A stretch of DNA of 64,000 nucleotides. It comes from Zea mays. Taxonomy: Eukaryota > Streptophyta > Magnoliopsida > Poales > Poaceae. Where the stretch lies: contig NC_050105.1 in NCBI RefSeq assembly GCF_902167145.1, positions 140,415,988 to 140,479,987 on the forward strand, in the 5' to 3' direction. Made by a program: the position numbers and the translations under genes. Numbering within the stretch: the first letter of the stretch is position 1; each line of letters begins with the position of its first letter. Below are positions 55,250 through 64,000 of this stretch, in pieces. The notes under the pieces were generated by a model. The model was not told the DNA's origin, did no database searches, and worked only from the letters and a program-made list of their open reading frames with translations.

Positions 55250-56572
55250 TGAAAGGGAATTAGGCTTACACCTAGTTCCTATATAATTTTGGTGGTTGAA
55301 TTGCCCAACACAAATCTCTGGACTAACTAGTTTGCCCAAGTGTATAGATTATACAGGTGTAAAAGGTTCACACTCAGCCAATAAAAAAGACCAAGTTTTG
55401 GATTCAATAAAGGAGCAAAGGGGCAACCGAGGGCACCCCTGGTCTGGCGCACCGGACTGTCCGGTGTGCCACCGGACAGTGAACAGTACCTGTCCGGTGC
55501 ACCAGGGGACTCAGACTCCAACTCTTCACTCTCGGGAATTCTCGGAAGCCGGCGCGCTATAATTCACCGGACTGTCCGGTGTGCACCGGACATGTCCGGT
55601 GCGCCAACGAACCGCGGCCTCCGGAACTCGCCAGCCTCGGGTTCGCGCGGCAGCCGCTCCGCTAAAATTCACCGGACTGTCCGGTGTGCACCGGACTGTC
55701 CGGTGAACCACGGAGCAACGGCTACTTCCGCGCCAACGGTCACCTGCAAGCGCATTTAATGCGCGCTCTGCGCGCGCAGTCGGCAGGGGCGCCCATACCG
55801 ATGCACCGGACAATGAACAGTTCATGTCCGGTGTACACCGGACATCCAGGCGGGGCCACATGTCAGAGCTCCAACGGTCAGAATCCAACGGCAACGATGA
55901 CGTGGCAGGGGGCACCGGACTGTCCGGTGTGCACCGGACTGTCCGGTGCGCCATCGAACAGAGAGCTCCCAGCAACGGCCACATTTGGTGGTTGGGGCTA
56001 TAAATACCCCAACCACCCCACCATTCATTGCATCCAAGTTTTCCAACTTCTAACCACTTACAAGAGCTAGGCATTCAATTCTAGACACATACAAAGAGAT
56101 CAAATCCTCTCCAATTCCACTCAAGCCTTTAGTGACTAGCGAGAGAGATTTGCCGTGTTCTTTTGAGCTCTTGCGCTTGGATCGCATTCTTTCTTTCTCT
56201 TTTGCTCTTGTGATCAACACTCAATTGTAACCGAGGCAAGAGGCACCGATTGTGTGGTGGCCCTTGTGGGGAAGTTTTGTTCCCGGTTGATTGAGAAGAA
56301 GGAAAGCTCACTCGGTCCGAGGGACCGTTTGAGAGAGGGAAGGGTTGAAAGAGACCCGGCCTTTGTGGCCTCCTCAACGGGGAGTAGGTTTGCAAGAACC
56401 GAACCTCGGTAAAACAAATCCGCGTGTCACTCTCCTTATTTGCTTGCGATTTGTTTTGCGCCCTCTCTTGCGGACTCATTTATTATTACTAACGCTAACC
56501 CCGGCTTATAGTTGTGTTTATATTTGTAAATTTCAGTTTCGCCCTATTCACCCCCCCTCTAGGCGACTATCA
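55250..56572 (+). repeat. 3' LTR of the Opie/Ji-type element
   Basis: It has the same length and, as far as I compared, the same sequence as the 5' LTR. It is followed by TSD CTCCC. Confidence 0.96.
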
Positions 56573-56577
56573 CTCCC

Positions 56578-57994
56578 CCCAGCAGTGAACAGGAACACCT
56601 TCAACTCGAACCTTAACTCTAAACTCGAAGAAAGTCTTTCTAGCATAACTATCTTCGGACCAATCCCCAAAATGAAAGACCCGACCACGATACGAGACCG
56701 TATTACGGTCAAGAGCCCACTGCTTTGATCTCGGATCAGAGAAAATGATGAAGAATTGTTCAGGGAAATGCTTGACAATTTGGTACTAACCATGCTGTAG
56801 ATTGAACTTTTCCCTGAGCATGTCACCTGCCTGAAGACTGTCCACTTCATGGCTGTTGTCGTCGAAGGAGCAAACCACTGCCTTGTTGATCATCTCATCC
56901 CTACGACGCTTGATTGAGCCGGTTGCTGCAACAGCGCAGTGAGCATGAGCAGGCCTCCCCCTCGGGTCTCCTGGGTAGCGAGCTTCCATGTTCTGGCCTT
57001 GTTGTACAACTTGCCTGAAGGTTTTCTTGAGTGTGAGAGGTGAGAAGCCAGGCGCAGTTCCTAGTTGCATCCCCTGCCCCTTATGAAGTGGAATGGAACC
57101 AGGAGCGGGCTGCCGGTAGGTAGAACTGTAAATGCCTGCGCTCTGCGATGAATGCTTTACAGATATGTCGCAGCTACGAGAGGCACTGGATTTACTCGTG
57201 TAGCCATTCCTAGGGCACAGTCTCGCCCTATGCCCGGTATGCAAACAGAGCCAGCAACGCGCAGTAGCCGAGCAGCGAAAAGCGAAGTGGTTTGGTGAAA
57301 GGCAGTTGAAGCATTTACCCTGAAGCTTCGATTTGAACAGTCTGGCTCCCATTGCATCGATCTGCTGCAGAGATTTCCCGAGATTTCCTTGGATTTTACG
57401 CCACCAGTACTTTGGCTTGACTTCAGTCCAGCCATCGTCTTCCGCACGTTGAGAAACAGCCTTGCGCCGACTGATGGGAGGATGGTCATCATGATCCGGC
57501 GCGCAACCGCTGGCCAGGACGCGCCGACGTGATGGGTCGCTATCCGCATTCAAGCCCCCTGCGAGCTGACGGGCGACCGGCGAGATATCCGCTGCCCCTT
57601 TCATCTTCTCCGAGCAAGGAACCCTCTATCGCGAGATCTGACCCAAGCTGCCTTCCATAAATTCCCGCGAAGGACTTACCTGATCTCTGGTTTTTGGATC
57701 CGAAATTGACTTTGCAGATCTGGGAGGTGACTTGGTAGAAAAGGTGGAATCCAGCAGATCGATCTGAGATAACGAAGAAACCACACCACCTGGCTTGCGC
57801 GATGGGGGAAAACGCTCCCGAGCAACGGAACCATCCTCCCCGCACCCCCCCCCCAGTTGAAGATCCCCGGTCTGAGAGTGAGGAATCGCGGCTAGCGATG
57901 CTGGATTCAGGCTATTACTCGCAAGATCTGGGGAGAATGGGGGTCCGTGGCTCCCTGAGGCGGGCGCCGAGAGCGGAGGCCCGGGACGCCCCAT
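56578..57994 (-). pseudogene. LINE ORF1, N-terminal part with two zinc knuckles
   Basis: It starts at ATG 57,994 (MGRPGPPLSAPASGS), 17 bp from the LINE 5' end. An in-frame TAG near 57,627 is followed in the same frame by KGAADISPVARQLAGG. Two knuckles follow (CFNCLSPNHFAFRC and CWLCLHTGHRARLC, about 57,310-57,230). A second in-frame TAG near 56,786 precedes more ORF1 text up to the copia insertion. All defects here are stop codons. It would bind LINE RNA. The remainder is 47,040-45,376. Confidence 0.85.
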
Positions 57995-58022
57995 CGTTGG
58001 AAGGAGTCTCTTCCTGAACTTG

Positions 58023-58776
58023 TTATCTGCTACTCTCCAGTGAAAGAAATGCTGATCAAAATACTAGAATTGTTCAAATTTAATCTTGCAGTCTGTGGTG
58101 AAATTTAATCTTGCAATCTGTGGTGAAATGTCAACACACATCTCCAGTCTATGCCTTCAGTTTGAGGTTGCTATTTATATTTGGATAAACAAGTGCTTCA
58201 TAAACAAATCTACATATTAGCCTTCAGTTTGAGGATCACTCATGAGGTCCTGCTATTGCCTAGAAATAGGCTCAATTGACTTGTCTCTTGACATTGTTTG
58301 GGTAGCTGAGCTGATCTATTGCTGGCATGTATGCAACCATCAGTAACAGTAAGCATAGATATGCCCAGAGTTGGTTGCCACTTCGCTTCAGAAAAGAGTT
58401 AGTTGCATGGCTAACTCCTGTAGAACATTGGACATGCTTATTTTGTTACATCTGCTGTTGTAAATTTGTCACTCATTTCTTTTGAGCTCTCTGTGTGGTC
58501 AAAGAAAGAAAGTTCTTTATTTGAGTGGCATGAATCAAAAAATCTTATTAACTGAACCAGACAATGTTTTGATGATGATCATAAAAAACTGATCTCGGAC
58601 AGCATTTTGATGATGGTTGTGTTTATTTGAGTGGCATGAATTTAATTGAGACTGTTTTGAACTGTTTGAGTTAGTTAGACTGTTTTGAGTCCAGTCTCAG
58701 TTCCCTATACTACATCCGTCCATGTACTACCCGCGTCTGCTCCAAATGGCAACACGGCAGGGCAACTCCACGTTTA
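58023..58776. other. AT-rich intergenic sequence, nothing recognised
   Basis: It continues the host interrupted by the LINE at 41,270. AATTTAATCTTGCARTCTGTGGTGAAAT occurs twice about 32 bp apart near 58,080-58,130, and CAGCCTTCAGTTTGAGG-like phrases are repeated. No gene was seen. Confidence 0.5.
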
Positions 58777-58873
58777 GAGCTAGTTTGGGAACTCCACTTT
58801 TTCAAGGAAAAATGAACTAATTTCCTTGAAAAAATAGAAATCCCTCGAAAAAATGAAGTTACTAAACAAGCTC
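58777..58873. mobile_element. Tourist-like mini-MITE (97 bp)
   Basis: GAGCTAGTTTGGGAACTCC at the left pairs with GAAGTTACTAAACAAGCTC at the right. TSD TTA is at 58,774-58,776 and 58,874-58,876. Confidence 0.8.
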
Positions 58874-58994
58874 TTAAAGTCCCACCCAGGGAATCTGCAG
58901 TGTAGTGATTTGCCTCCCCAGGTGCTGGCTCCCACCGGGTTCCCTGGCCCCAGCTACCAAAGAAGCCTAATGGAAGTTTGGGATTGTTTGTTTA

Positions 58995-59143
58995 GGGTTG
59001 ATTTAGTAACAAGGGGATTACAAGGGATTGGAGGAGATTGAGGGAAAATAAACTAATTTTCTATTAATCCCTTTTAATCTCCCCGTGATCTCTGGTCACC
59101 AAATCAACCATTTTCCTCGTGATCTCCGGTCACCAAATCAGCC
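58995..59143. mobile_element. Foldback MITE with a duplicated right end
   Basis: GGTTGATTTAGTAAC at the left pairs with GGTCACCAAATCAACC at 59,094-59,109. The right end is repeated once more 34 bp on (GGTCACCAAATCAGCC, to 59,143). The TSD is not clear. Confidence 0.6.
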
Positions 59144-60091
59144 ATTCAGTGATTTTTCTTTTGACCGGTAAGGGAAACAGTTAGCGCTGCAAGGTGAGCG
59201 GTATAGACATTGTACTGCGCCCTAGCCATTAATGCTGTGACCAGACGTAACCAAACAAGAAGTTACGGGATCCGTTAACCACGTGAATGGATTACAGGCC
59301 AAAAAGGCCCAACCAAACAGCAACTAAGTAGCAGGTAAAGCTATACTCAGAGCTAATTGATCGTTAGCGTAACCGAAGAAGCACGAGTGGTTGAGTGCGT
59401 ATTTAGCTGTTGTGCACTTGTTCTTTTCTAACAGAAACGTGTGGCGAGTGAGGGCGGCCTGACGTGCACAATCAACTGAGTGAGCCGCGTCGAAATCGCG
59501 TCATCGTCGACCCTTATGATCCTATCAGCTATTATGACGCTGCAACCAGATACGGTTACCGTCACAGTAAACTACTGGGAGCATTTCTTTGCGTGAGGTC
59601 TGGACGCGACTATTAAATACTAATCAACTTAGCAAGTCAATCACCGCAGTTAAGGACTGCTTTTTAAAAAAAAAAACTCTCCGGTCAATGCATAAGAAAT
59701 TCTCAGATCGATTGGATCTCGATATGTTGGTGCTGCTGCTCCATGCTAGAGCTAGGACACGGGTACATCGGCCCATAAAATCCGAGACCTTTTACCAAAC
59801 AAGTCAACTTTGCTTTATTTGCTTGCTACTAGTAATTGATATCATAATATATAATATCACACCGGTGCTTTTTATCTAAATCTTGGTCGAAGCCATGAAC
59901 TTTACATAAATCCAATGGGAATTGGGATCGAGGTTGATGTTCAACACTGGGCCCGCTAGCATACAAAAGGCGGAATTTTTTTTAGATGCTTGAATTTTAT
60001 ATTTGTTTTGTTGATAACGAAAGGTTATGCAAACACGTAGATTAGCTATAGTAGTGCAGATAGGTGGAGTGGAAGGCTTTTCCTGTACTGC
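59144..60091. other. Intergenic sequence, nothing recognised
   Basis: Mixed composition. A 96-codon frame at 59,589-59,879 has no domain and a low-complexity Lys run. Confidence 0.5.
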
Positions 60092-60094
60092 TAA

Positions 60095-60382
60095 GGCCTT
60101 GTTTGAATGTATTAGAGTTAATAGTTAGTTGACTAAAGAGTTACTAGCATAATTAGCTAGCTAACAAATACTTCAGTCGATTTTTTTTATTTGATGCTAT
60201 TTTAGTTCAAAATTGAATTGAATTGCACAGTGACAAATATAAGCGAACAGAGGTAGTAACTGGCTAACTATTAAGCTGATTTGCTAAAAATAGCTAATAA
60301 CTGAAGTATTTTTTGGGTTGTTTAGATGTCTACAACTAGTTTTAGCAACTAACGGTTAGGTCTAGTGCATTCAAACACGGTA
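60095..60382. mobile_element. MITE (288 bp), PIF/Harbinger-like TSD
   Basis: The left end GGCCTTGTTTGAATGTATTAG and the complemented right end TACCGTGTTTGAATGCACTA match over most of 36 bp. TAA flanks both sides (60,092-60,094 and 60,383-60,385). Confidence 0.75.
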
Positions 60383-60385
60383 TAA

Positions 60386-61353
60386 GTATAGGTTGACTGA
60401 AAGATAGATTGCGACCCAAGTATTCATGTTTGAAGGAAATAGTTGAGTGACAACTGGATTGGCTCCCATACCGTGCACTCTAGTTATTCTCGACATACTC
60501 TAGTTATTCCCTCGACATATCAAATCGATCGATCGTTGTATGTCTTATCCTATATGTTGGTGTTGTGATGTTTAAGTCAGAGCCTAGTATAGTGTAGGTG
60601 TTTTCTCCTATAGAGTACGAAGCAACTTTGTGCCATCATAAATGTGTGTTGAAGAAGTACCTAAATATGTTCCAAGCGGTTTGGAGGGTTTGATGTGGTC
60701 ATGCTACTTATGTGTGTAGAACAATCTTGATGTTTAATACATAGTATTGAGCCATGTGAGCTTGCGCTTTTGTAAAGTTTGAGTGAAGTGTTTTACTTGA
60801 AGCCATATCTTTATTGTGCTCTATGGTATGAAGATTTTGTTCTAATTTCTTTAAGTGTATGCATGTGCTTTGAGTAGGTTTTGGGTTAACTAAGTGAAGT
60901 AGCCTTGACCTCTAAAAGTCATGTTTGTCTGCAAGTACATGTACAAAGTTGAAGGAGTTAATTGATTCATTTTTGTTTTTGTTGAGCTTATGATGCTTAA
61001 AATGAAGTTTATGGTTTTTAGGTTGTTTTGTCTAATTTCAATGTACATTGTAGGCGTTTTTGAGTGACAAGATCTTATTCTTTATGTGTGGTCTTAATAT
61101 TTCACCTTAAACTTGCTAGTTTCTTTGGGTGAATACTTCCATGTAGCTTCATGTGTTTGCAAGTCATCTAAAAATATATGTAGTGTTGATATTATTTATA
61201 CATATGTTATGCTTTGTCGGTATATTTGCTTTCCATATGGTTCAATCTAGAGGAATTCGGGGAAAGATTTTGTAATGAGGTTAGAATATAACACCTAAAG
61301 TACGTCTTATGTGTTAGAAATCTGAAAGGGTCAAGATGCCCGAGAGGGGGAGT
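60386..61353. other. AT-rich sequence, possibly the tail of a degenerate copia element
   Basis: No ORF was seen. It ends in a purine block (CGAGAGGGGGAGT) like the PPT of SIRE elements. This is the only hint of origin. Confidence 0.4.
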
Positions 61354-62156
61354 TGTGAATTGGGTTAATCTAAAATTTCCCATAATAAATAAATTCCATC
61401 AAATGGCCCATTTCTCATATTGTGCCTAAAGTATTTTTTATAGTTAGCACAGAGGTTTTGCACCCTAGTTTCAATCTTACTATAACATGGAAATTCTAGT
61501 AATATGAAAACAATAATTTAATTGCACAAAAATAGATGCTCAAGGTAAAGAAAGGGTTAGAAACATAACATGTTTTTCTGAGATATCAGAGGGTTTCCAC
61601 TCCCCATTAGTCCTCGTTAGAGCACCTATGCAAGTGTGTGCCTCCTGATCCGTGCAAGGATCAAGTGGTTTCCACGGGTTGATTCTTCGTAACTTGAACT
61701 ATCCGTGGAGAGTACATATCTGCAAGCTACAATTTTTGTGTAGTGTTTATGTTAACGATTATTGAGCTTGCAAGAGCTATGTTTTGTGTAATTTGGTTAA
61801 TTGTTGTAATGTAGTATAAGCAATTGTGAGTCGAGTTCACATTTGCAAAGTAAAAAACATGTATGTTTCATACGCTTGTTCCTAGTATGCGTAGAAGCAT
61901 ATGAAAACTGTAATCATTTCATGTACCTTGAATTATGTTATGGTATTAAGTGATGTATGAAGAATAAGATGGTAGTATTAAGTGGGGTTTATTTGTGGCC
62001 TATGTTATTCTTTGTTCATGATGCATTATTGTGAGGAATATGATGATCCATTTAAGACTGTTGATTTTATTTCTGTTATGAATGCATACTTCTTACCTGG
62101 TTTGTCACATCTTGTCTAAAACATATATGGGAGTTGTGTCTTGGACAAGATGGTTG
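61354..62156 (+). repeat. Probable SIRE-type LTR fragment
   Basis: TGTGAATTGGGTTAATC follows the purine block directly, as at the PPT/LTR junction of the two SIRE elements in this window. A later block (GATCCGTGCAAGGATCAAGTG, about 61,650) is of a kind I remember from copia LTRs. The right end was not found; the Huck-like solo LTR interrupts from 62,162. Confidence 0.45.
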
Positions 62157-62161
62157 GTACT

Positions 62162-63837
62162 TGTCGGCGTTTCGAGACCGGGGGGTCCCTGGGCCGACGA
62201 GTGAAATGTCGCCGCGTGCCCCAGCCCAGATGGGTCGGCGCGAGGCCGAGCGTGAAGGGGGGAAGAAAGGCAGCCGGAGACGGGCGTGAGAGAGGTGGAA
62301 ATCCCGCGGCCTTCGTGTTCGTCCCGCGCCCAGGTCGGGTGCGCTTGCAGTAGGAGGTTACAAGCGTCCACGCGGGAGGGGGAGCGAGCGGCCTCATGCG
62401 AGCGCCTGTCCCGTCCTCTTCCCCGCGCGGCCAACCCTCTGTAAGAGGGCCCTGGTCCTTCCTTTTATAGGCGTAAGGAGAGGATCCAGGTGTACAATGG
62501 GGGTGTAGCAGAGTGCTACGTGTCTAGCGGAGGAGAGCTAGCGCCCTAAGTACATGCCGTCGTGGCAGCCGGAGAGGTTTTGGCACCCGGTTCGTGTGGT
62601 GTCGTGGCCGTCGGAGGAGCGCTGGAGCTTGGCGGAAGGACAGCTGTCGGGGCTGTCGAGTCCTTGCTGACGTCCTCTTGCTTCTGTAAGGGGGTTGAGA
62701 GCCGCCGTTGTCACAGAGCGTGCGGGGCGCCATCATTGCCTATTTGGCGGAGCGAGCCAGATGGGACGCCGGTCTTGTTCCCCGTAGCCTGAGTCAGCTT
62801 GGGGTAGGGTAATGATGGCGCCTCCTGTCGACGTGGTCGGTTCGCGCCCTAGGTTGGGCGATGTGGAGGCTCCTCCGAGGTCGAGGTCGAGTCTGTCTTC
62901 CGTGGCCGTGGTCGAGTCCAAGCCCCTGGGTCGGGCGAGGCGGAGACCGTCGTCTGAGGCCAGGGCTGAGTCCGAGCCCTGGGGTCGGGCGAAGCGGAGT
63001 TCGTCGTCGTCTGGGGCTGAGCCCAAGTCCGAGCCCTGGGTCGGGCGGAGCGGAGTTTGTCGTCTTCTGGGGCTGAGCCAAAGTCCGAGCCCTGGGTCGG
63101 GCGGAGCGGAGTTCGCCGTCTTCCGGGGCTGAGCCCAAGTCCGAGCCCTGGGTCGGGCGGAGCGGAGTTCGTCGTCTTCCGGGGCTGAGCCCAAGTCCGA
63201 GCCCTGGGTCGGGCGGAGTGGAGTTCGTCGTCTTCTGGGGCTGAGCCCGAGTCTGAGCCCTGGGTCGGGCGGAGAGGAGTTCGTTGTCTTCCGGGGCTGA
63301 GCCCGAGTCCGAGTCCTGGGTCGGGCGAAGCGGAGCTTCCTATGGTGCTTGAGGTCGGGCCTGACTACCTGTCAGCCTCACTCTGTCGAGTGGCACAGCA
63401 GTCGGAGCGGCGCAGGCGGCGCTGTCCTTCTGTCAGGCTGGTCAGTGGAGCGGCGAAGTGACTGCGGTCACTTCGGCTCTATCGACTGGAGGACGCGTGT
63501 CAGGATAAAGGTGTCAGGCCACCTTTGCATTAAATGCTCCTGCGATCTGGTCGGTTGGCGCGGCGATTTGGTCAGGGTTGCTTCTTGGCGAAGACAGGGC
63601 CTCGGGCGAGCCGTAAGTATGTTCGTCGCTGGAGGGGGGGCCTCAGGCGAGACGGAGATCCTCCGGGGTCGGCTGCCCTTGTCCGAGGCTAGGCTCGGGC
63701 GAGGCGTGATTGAGTCCCTCGAATGGACCGATCCCTGACTAAATCGCACCCATCAGGCCTTTGCAGCTTTATGCTGATAGGGGTTACCAGCTGAGAATTA
63801 GGAGACTTGAGGGTACCCCTAATTATGGTCCCCGACA
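62162..63837 (+). mobile_element. Huck-like solo LTR (1,676 bp)
   Basis: It begins TGTCGGCGTTTCGAGACC and ends GGTCCCCGACA, with perfect 5-bp TSD GTACT at 62,157-62,161 and 63,838-63,842. A single LTR with intact TSD and no internal region is the product of LTR-LTR recombination. The start and the GC-rich style match maize Huck as I recall it. Open frames inside (for example 62,733-63,194, minus) are repeat read-through. Confidence 0.9.
63013..63348. repeat. 56-bp tandem repeat in the solo LTR, six clear units
   Basis: GGGGCTGAGC begins units at 63,013, 63,069, 63,125, 63,181, 63,237 and 63,293, exactly 56 bp apart. Diverged partial units extend upstream to about 62,900. Confidence 0.92.
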
Positions 63838-63842
63838 GTACT

Positions 63843-64000
63843 CGTTTCAGGATCACAGGTTGGGGCAAGGGGTAAAGCCTAAAATAATCCTCCACCACCA
63901 TATCCATAGCTAGGGCTCATGATTGTGCAACAGATGATTGCTTGAGACGTCGAGTCATGATGTAGGTGTGAGCGGATATGATGGAGTTCATGCAGGTTAA
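63843..64000. other. Flank right of the solo LTR, nothing recognised
   Basis: Short unique-looking sequence to the window edge. Confidence 0.5.

Larger units (their letters stand above)
47041..56572 (+). mobile_element. Intact-looking Opie/Ji-type SIRE copia retrotransposon (9,532 bp)
   Basis: Both LTRs are 1,323 bp at a constant offset of 8,209 bp, start TGAAAGGGAATTAGGC and end CGACTATCA. I found no difference in the stretches compared. TSD CTCCC is at 47,036-47,040 and 56,573-56,577. PBS, gag, pol, repeated polypurine tail and PPT are all present and both large ORFs are open. The LTR start is that of maize Opie/Ji; I cannot separate these two families by eye. It inserted into ORF1 of the LINE. 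Confidence 0.96.
41271..58010 (-). mobile_element. Full-length L1-type LINE, split by an Opie/Ji element
   Basis: It runs on the minus strand from 58,010 to a short poly(A) (nine T on plus, 41,271-41,279). Target duplication TTCCTGAACTTG is perfect at 41,259-41,270 and 58,011-58,022. Without the nested copia element it is about 7.2 kb. ORF1 starts only 17 bp from the 5' end and ORF2 has endonuclease, RT and a C-terminal zinc-finger-like region. The long TSD and A-tail show that it inserted by target-primed reverse transcription. Confidence 0.93.

Noticed and set aside
59589..59879. 96-codon frame in intergenic sequence
   Set aside because: Lys run, no domain, AT-rich surroundings.
62733..63194. 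Open frames across the Huck-like solo LTR
   Set aside because: They consist of the 56-bp repeat and GC-rich LTR sequence and occur on both strands.

Overview
This window is almost wholly transposon. It looks like an intergenic block of a large grass genome, most likely maize or a close Zea relative. That is inferred from the repeat families: Opie/Ji-type SIRE copia LTRs starting TGAAAGGGAATTAGGC, a Huck-like LTR starting TGTCGGCGTTTCGAG, a Tekay/Del-type gypsy with about 3.1-kb LTRs, Tourist and Stowaway MITEs, and a plant L1 LINE. No complete, intact host gene was found. The only recognisable host gene is a broken RWP-RK transcription factor at 37.9-38.5 kb.

Block A (1-32,755) is a four-level nest. 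The outer host is a decayed Reina-type chromovirus: its pol runs off the left edge, breaks at 1,763 and resumes at about 32,090 with a chromodomain and a short 3' LTR. A Tat-lineage gypsy element begins at 1,764. It has a 5' LTR, a broken gag, pol deleted down to the integrase tail, a long spacer, an antisense ORF and 143-bp tandem repeats; its 3' LTR is missing. A SIRE/Maximus copia element (3,413-27,744, TSD AGAGG) sits inside its gag. That element carries a broken gag, an intact pol and a third ORF. A Tekay-type gypsy element on the minus strand (10,884-23,450, TSD GTTTG) sits between the copia pol and ORF3.

Block B (32,756-41,270) holds smaller DNA transposons and gene debris. There is a complete hAT element with a damaged transposase (34,033-37,428, TSD ACGCCACA), which itself carries a Tourist MITE. 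GC-rich coding-like sequence lies on both sides of the hAT. The RWP-RK pseudogene, an 80-bp Stowaway hairpin and a long-TIR nonautonomous element follow.

Block C (41,271-58,010) is a full-length minus-strand L1-type LINE with a 12-bp TSD. Its ORF1 is split by a seemingly intact Opie/Ji copia element (47,041-56,572, TSD CTCCC). The two 1,323-bp LTRs of that copy have the same length and I saw no difference between them, and gag and pol are open, so it is the youngest insertion and a candidate for recent activity.

Block D (58,023-64,000) is AT-rich spacer with three small foldback MITEs, a probable SIRE-type LTR fragment, and a Huck-like solo LTR (62,162-63,837, TSD GTACT) containing 56-bp tandem repeats.

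The less ordinary material is: ORF3 of the first copia element, the extra N-terminal ORF of the Tekay element, the antisense ORF and repeat array of the Tat element, splice-acceptor-like sequence at the gag/pol junction of both copia elements, and dense GGACNGTCC palindrome arrays shared by two copia LTR families.
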